Source: Pavlovales sp. CCMP2436 (lineage: Eukaryota; Haptophyta; Pavlovophyceae; Pavlovales). Taken from it: a DNA stretch of 16,701 bases. Shown one piece after another: positions 13,961-16,701 of the stretch (positions are counted from its first letter, which is position 1; every line of letters starts with the position of its first letter). The stretch spans positions 24,080 to 40,780 of the forward strand of contig MU631971.1 in assembly GCA_026770615.1 (NCBI GenBank). The letters are read 5' to 3'. The notes beneath the pieces are model-generated. The model saw only the letters and a program-made list of their open reading frames with translations, ran no database searches and was not told the DNA's origin. The position numbers and the translations under genes were made by a program.

Positions 13961-14581
13961 TCAGTCTCTGTGGCCCCGCCTTGAGCTCGTCGACGGCGCA
14001 CGCGTGCGCGCCACCATGTAGAGCGTTGTCTCCGCGTCCCGCCGCAAAGCGATGCGCTCGGGCACTTGCTCCTCGAGCGCTTGGGCGACGAGCGCGCCGA
14101 CGTTGAGAGCCAGCGCACACGCTACGAGGAGCTCGACGACTTTCGTCAGTGGGCCGGCGGGGTTTTACTGCAGGCACGCAAGCACACCCTTGCGCGGGTG
14201 GGTGAGCGCATAGTTGCGCTGCCGCGTCTGGAAAGAGGAGTCGTCCTGCTCGTCGATCGGCACAGCAACGCGGTCGGGCCACATGACCTCCATCCGGCTG
14301 TGCTGTCCGAGCGTCCACGTTCTCCAGTCGTCGTTCTCGCCGCCAGCGTCAGGCTCGCGCTTTGCATCAGGCAGCTCTTGTGTTGGCGGCGCGCACCCGT
14401 GCGAATTGCGACGCGTCGGCTCGGCGTCGGGCGCGAGCTGGGGCTGGGGCTCGAGCTCGGGCTCCGGCTCGGGCTCCGGCACGAACTCTCCGGCTCGGGC
14501 TCGAGCTGGGGCTGGGGCTCGAGCTCGGGCCCATTGGCCGCTGGGATCACCACGTTGACGAAGTGCAGGATCGCGTGCCAT
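13961..14581 (-). pseudogene. Membrane-segment protein with Glu/Pro-rich N-terminus, one premature TAA
   Basis: A minus-strand frame starts MARDPALRQRGDPSGQWAR and runs through Ala/Arg/Pro and Glu-Pro repeats (FVPEPEPEPELEPQPQL), then WTLGQHSRMEVMWPDRVAVP and TRQRNYALTHPRKGVLACLQ. It meets a TAA at 14167-14165. The same frame then continues NPAGPLTKVVELLVACALAL and NVGALVAQALEEQVPERIAL, ending at a TGA at 13963-13961. Residues after the TAA include a hydrophobic span of about 20 that could cross a membrane. In total it is 206 codons before the stop, one of them TAA. CAA to TAA would explain it. The plus strand also has a long frame here, but its C-terminal half is the antisense of the Glu-Pro repeat. 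The gene lies between the inverted motif copies B and C. No family was recognised. Confidence 0.45.
14438..14530. repeat. CTCGGG/CTGGGG hexamer array
   Basis: Runs of CTCGGGCTCCGG, CTGGGGCTGGGG and GAGCTCGGG alternate with a six-base period over ~90 bases. On the minus strand this encodes the Glu-Pro/Gln-Pro repeats of the 13961-14581 gene. Slippage here would change protein length in two-residue steps. Confidence 0.7.
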
Positions 14582-14746
14582 TTAAAAAGTTAGCTTAGTA
14601 CTGATTCACCACCCCCACGACCGTCCTCGCAAATATCTGATAAATGTATAATATACAGCTCGCCGAGACGAATCCAGCAAGCCTAGAGCGATCTGTCTTC
14701 CATGATGGAGTACTTCAACATTTGACCTGGTCGTTCCGCAGTTGCG

Positions 14747-14773
14747 GGCTGCCACCCCTGACCGAAGCCATAG
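14747..14773 (-). repeat. Copy C of the dispersed motif, inverted
   Basis: The reverse complement reads CTATGGCTTCGGTCAGGGGT(GGCAGCC), close to copies A and B. Its inner flank TTTGACCTGGTCGT matches the outer flank of copy B in reverse, separated from the motif by a short extra segment. Confidence 0.65.
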
Positions 14774-15182
14774 TAGGGGGGCCAGTGATTTAGTTTTTGA
14801 TTTTCCGGCCGTCAAGAGCTTTGGCCGAATAAAATTCTCAGGGCCGCGATTAAAACGTTTTCTTCGGCCGAAGGTCGAACGCCCTACCAAAACGGGCGAA
14901 CGGCGGCCGTCTCGCCCCCCCTCTCGCCGCCGCGGCTGCCGTATCGAGTGCCATGCTGGATGTCGTCCGGACGTCACAGCGGGACTTCGAGCCAGATCTT
15001 CGGGCCTTTCGACCCCGCCGATGGGCCGTTGGCCTCGAAAAGTTCGGTGGCGCGCGTAACCAGTGGCCGTTTGAACGGATTCAAACGTTCGCACTTCGAT
15101 CGAGCGCGGGGCCAGTGCTGCCGGGGGCGAACACGGAACCGCTCACCTCGGCTCGATCGCTGCTCAGTCTCCCACGTGGGTA
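14774..15182 (+). promoter_or_regulatory. Upstream region of the coiled-coil gene
   Basis: This 5' region lies before the ATG at 15183. An A/T-richer part (14785-14870) gives way to GC-rich sequence. A perfect 8-bp stem with 4-base loop, CGTTTGAA-CGGA-TTCAAACG, lies at 15068-15087. A 76-codon frame (14953-15183) ends with TAA overlapping the ATG as TAATGG. It might be an upstream ORF or chance. No TATA-type box is certain. Confidence 0.35.
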
Positions 15183-16701
15183 ATGGCGGGCGCCTCGTCG
15201 AGCGCGGCAGCCTCGCTGCTCTCCGCGCAGCTCCCGGGCTCCGGCCTCGAGGTGGGCACAAACGGTGGTTTTGAGGGACCTGAGGGCGAGCGCGCGTTGC
15301 TCGAGCAGACTGTGCCCGACCGGGCGCGTGCTGCGATCTACGCGTTCGTCGTTGGCAAGCAGATCAACGACCGCGCAGGCCAGCCCAAAGAGCTCGACCT
15401 CAAGGCAGTCAAGGCTGTGCACGCGGCGACGCGCACTGTGTACGATGAGCTCAAGGGCAACCAGTGCGAGGCGCTCAAGGCGGCGGGCCTCAATTACTTC
15501 AACTCCGCCTCCGTCTTCGCGCTCGCGGACCACCTTGGGTGCGCGTCGATGCTGGGCACGGGCGCGTCGGACGAGCGCTTCATCAACCTCGGCAAGAACG
15601 TCGTGAACCGGATGACGCGCAACAAGAAGAACGACGTCAACCTCGACTTCCCGGACTGCTCGCGGGGGGCGCTCGCGCTGATCTGCTGCTCTGCTCCGGT
15701 AGCGACGACGCCGGCAGCGGCGGGTGCGGCGGTGGCAGCATCGCCGAGCAGCGTGGCGAGCGCGCGCACGCCAGTGCCGCAGCGCGAACACACGATGCCG
15801 GTCGAGGCGTACGAGGCGGTGATCGAGCTGACGGGGCAGCTGGCGATAATGACGGGGGACCTCGACGAGTGCACACAGCTTGCATTATCTCTCCGCGACT
15901 AGCTTGCTGCCGAGGTGACGCGCCGCAAGCTCGCCGAGGCGGCCGAGGCGCCCGCCTGCAAGCGCGCCGACGCGTGCGAGCGCGAGGCCAACAAGGGCGC
16001 CAAGGCGGCCATCAAGGAGGCACGGGAGGAGTGCCGCGAGCTCGTCGTCGCGGCGCGGGAGCAGCAGGGCATTGCCAAGAGGGAGAAGGTGCACTCCGAC
16101 CGCGAGCCCGCCGCCTTGCGGAGCGAGATGCGCAAGCTCGAGGCAGCGCACGACAAGGCCCTGGCAGAGCAGGTAACAGAGAGCGCGCGCATGCTCGCGC
16201 GCCAGTTGCGCGAGATCAACGTACTCACGCGCGAGCGGGACGACTTAGAGGTCAAGTTCGCCGACGCGTGCGCGAAGCTGCTCGTGGCCAAGGACAAGGC
16301 CTCTGTTGCCACGACGGCGGCTGAGGCTGCGACCCGCGACACCACCCAATTGACGCGGCGGCTCGTGGTCGAGGAGCGCAAAGCTGCTGCCAATGCCCCA
16401 CAGGCTGAGAGCGCCGATAGGTGCGCAGCGAAGCTGGCGACGCAGCTCGAGGTGTCCGCGAAGCTCGGCCGCGTCGACGCAGCGCGCACGATCGCCGGCC
16501 TGGAGCACAGGCTCGCTGCGGCGGAGAGCGCGCTGGCCTCGAGCAAGTCGTCGGCCAAGCTGCTGAAGACGGAGAGCAACCTGCACGACAAGCAGGCGCG
16601 GCAGAGCAACCTTGGCCGGGGCGCCGTCGAGAAGGAGCTCGCGCGCTGCCAGCTCGAGGGCGGATACCGTTCACCTCTCCTCGAGGCCCTCCGAGAGGTG
16701 C
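15183..16701 (+). CDS. Long Ala-rich coiled-coil protein, partial, with one in-frame TAG
   Basis: The frame starts MAGASSSAAASLLSAQLPGS and is open to a TAG at 15900-15902, then open again in the same frame to the window edge: about 506 codons with no 3' end seen. Residues ~35-165 form a folded-looking region (PDRARAAIYAFVVGKQINDR, GLNYFNSASVFALADHLGCA, INLGKNVVNRMTRNKKNDVN) that I do not recognise. Residues ~170-205 are an Ala/Pro/Ser linker. From ~207 on the sequence is heptad-like, rich in Ala, Glu, Lys and Arg, continuing across the TAG (ECTQLALSLRD, then LAAEVTRRKLAEAAEAPACK, EVSAKLGRVDAARTIAGLEH). CAG to TAG would explain the break. Third-position GC is very high throughout, and codon use is the same on both sides of the stop. 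It could be a recent pseudogene, a truncated 239-residue product or a readthrough codon. A structural or cytoskeletal role is only suggested by the coiled coil. Confidence 0.7.

Noticed and set aside
5160..15902. Alternative genetic code with stop codons read as Gln or Arg
   Set aside because: Apparent frames also end at TAA, TAG and TGA, and most interruptions lie in transposon sequence. Decay is simpler; kept only as a check under the stop-codon finding.

Overview
The window looks like nuclear DNA of a GC-rich eukaryotic protist. A haptophyte or similar alga would fit, but no sequence here fixes the taxon. The evidence is short GC-rich genes with high third-position GC, separated by AT-richer spacers, and a heavy load of eukaryote-type elements: non-LTR retrotransposons, terminal-inverted-repeat (TIR) miniature elements and long fold-back repeats. 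I see no bacterial operons, rRNA or CRISPR. Introns may exist, but I could not place any with confidence.

Layout. Bases 1-520 hold a 26-bp inverted repeat and no convincing gene. Bases 519-1852 are a cluster of one miniature inverted-repeat family: an older reverse copy, a second copy nested inside it, and a third copy built on a perfect 75-bp palindrome. The best intact gene, encoding a 198-residue basic coiled-coil protein, lies at 2169-2765 on the minus strand. A broken gene with a 165-bp internal helical repeat fills about 3536-4447. It is followed by two tandem-repeat arrays (4461-4721 and 4884-4965).

Bases 5160 to about 10130 are a 5'-truncated non-LTR retrotransposon on the minus strand. 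In protein order it carries reverse transcriptase, RNase H, a C-x2-C...H-x4-C zinc motif, a Lys/Pro-rich stretch and an OTU-type cysteine protease. It is broken by several stop codons, a 13-bp tandem duplication and a 308-bp insertion inside the RNase H region. Head to head with it, about 10131-11710 is a plus-strand 3' fragment of what looks like a relative.

Bases 11953-12509 are a fold-back element with 170-190 bp arms. After it come a broken, possibly glycosyltransferase-like gene (12600-13190), a small GC-rich ORF (13286-13534), a minus-strand gene with one premature stop (13961-14581) and the start of a long coiled-coil gene (15183 to the window end). That last gene is interrupted by a single TAG.

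Across the window, most interruptions of readable frames are TAA, TAG or TGA codons that lie one C-to-T change from CAA, CAG or CGA. I read the region as a decaying, transposon-rich interval with a few genes at its edges. The most notable system is the retrotransposon combining RT, RNase H and an OTU protease. The closest published layout I know is that of the Dualen/RandI elements of Chlamydomonas.
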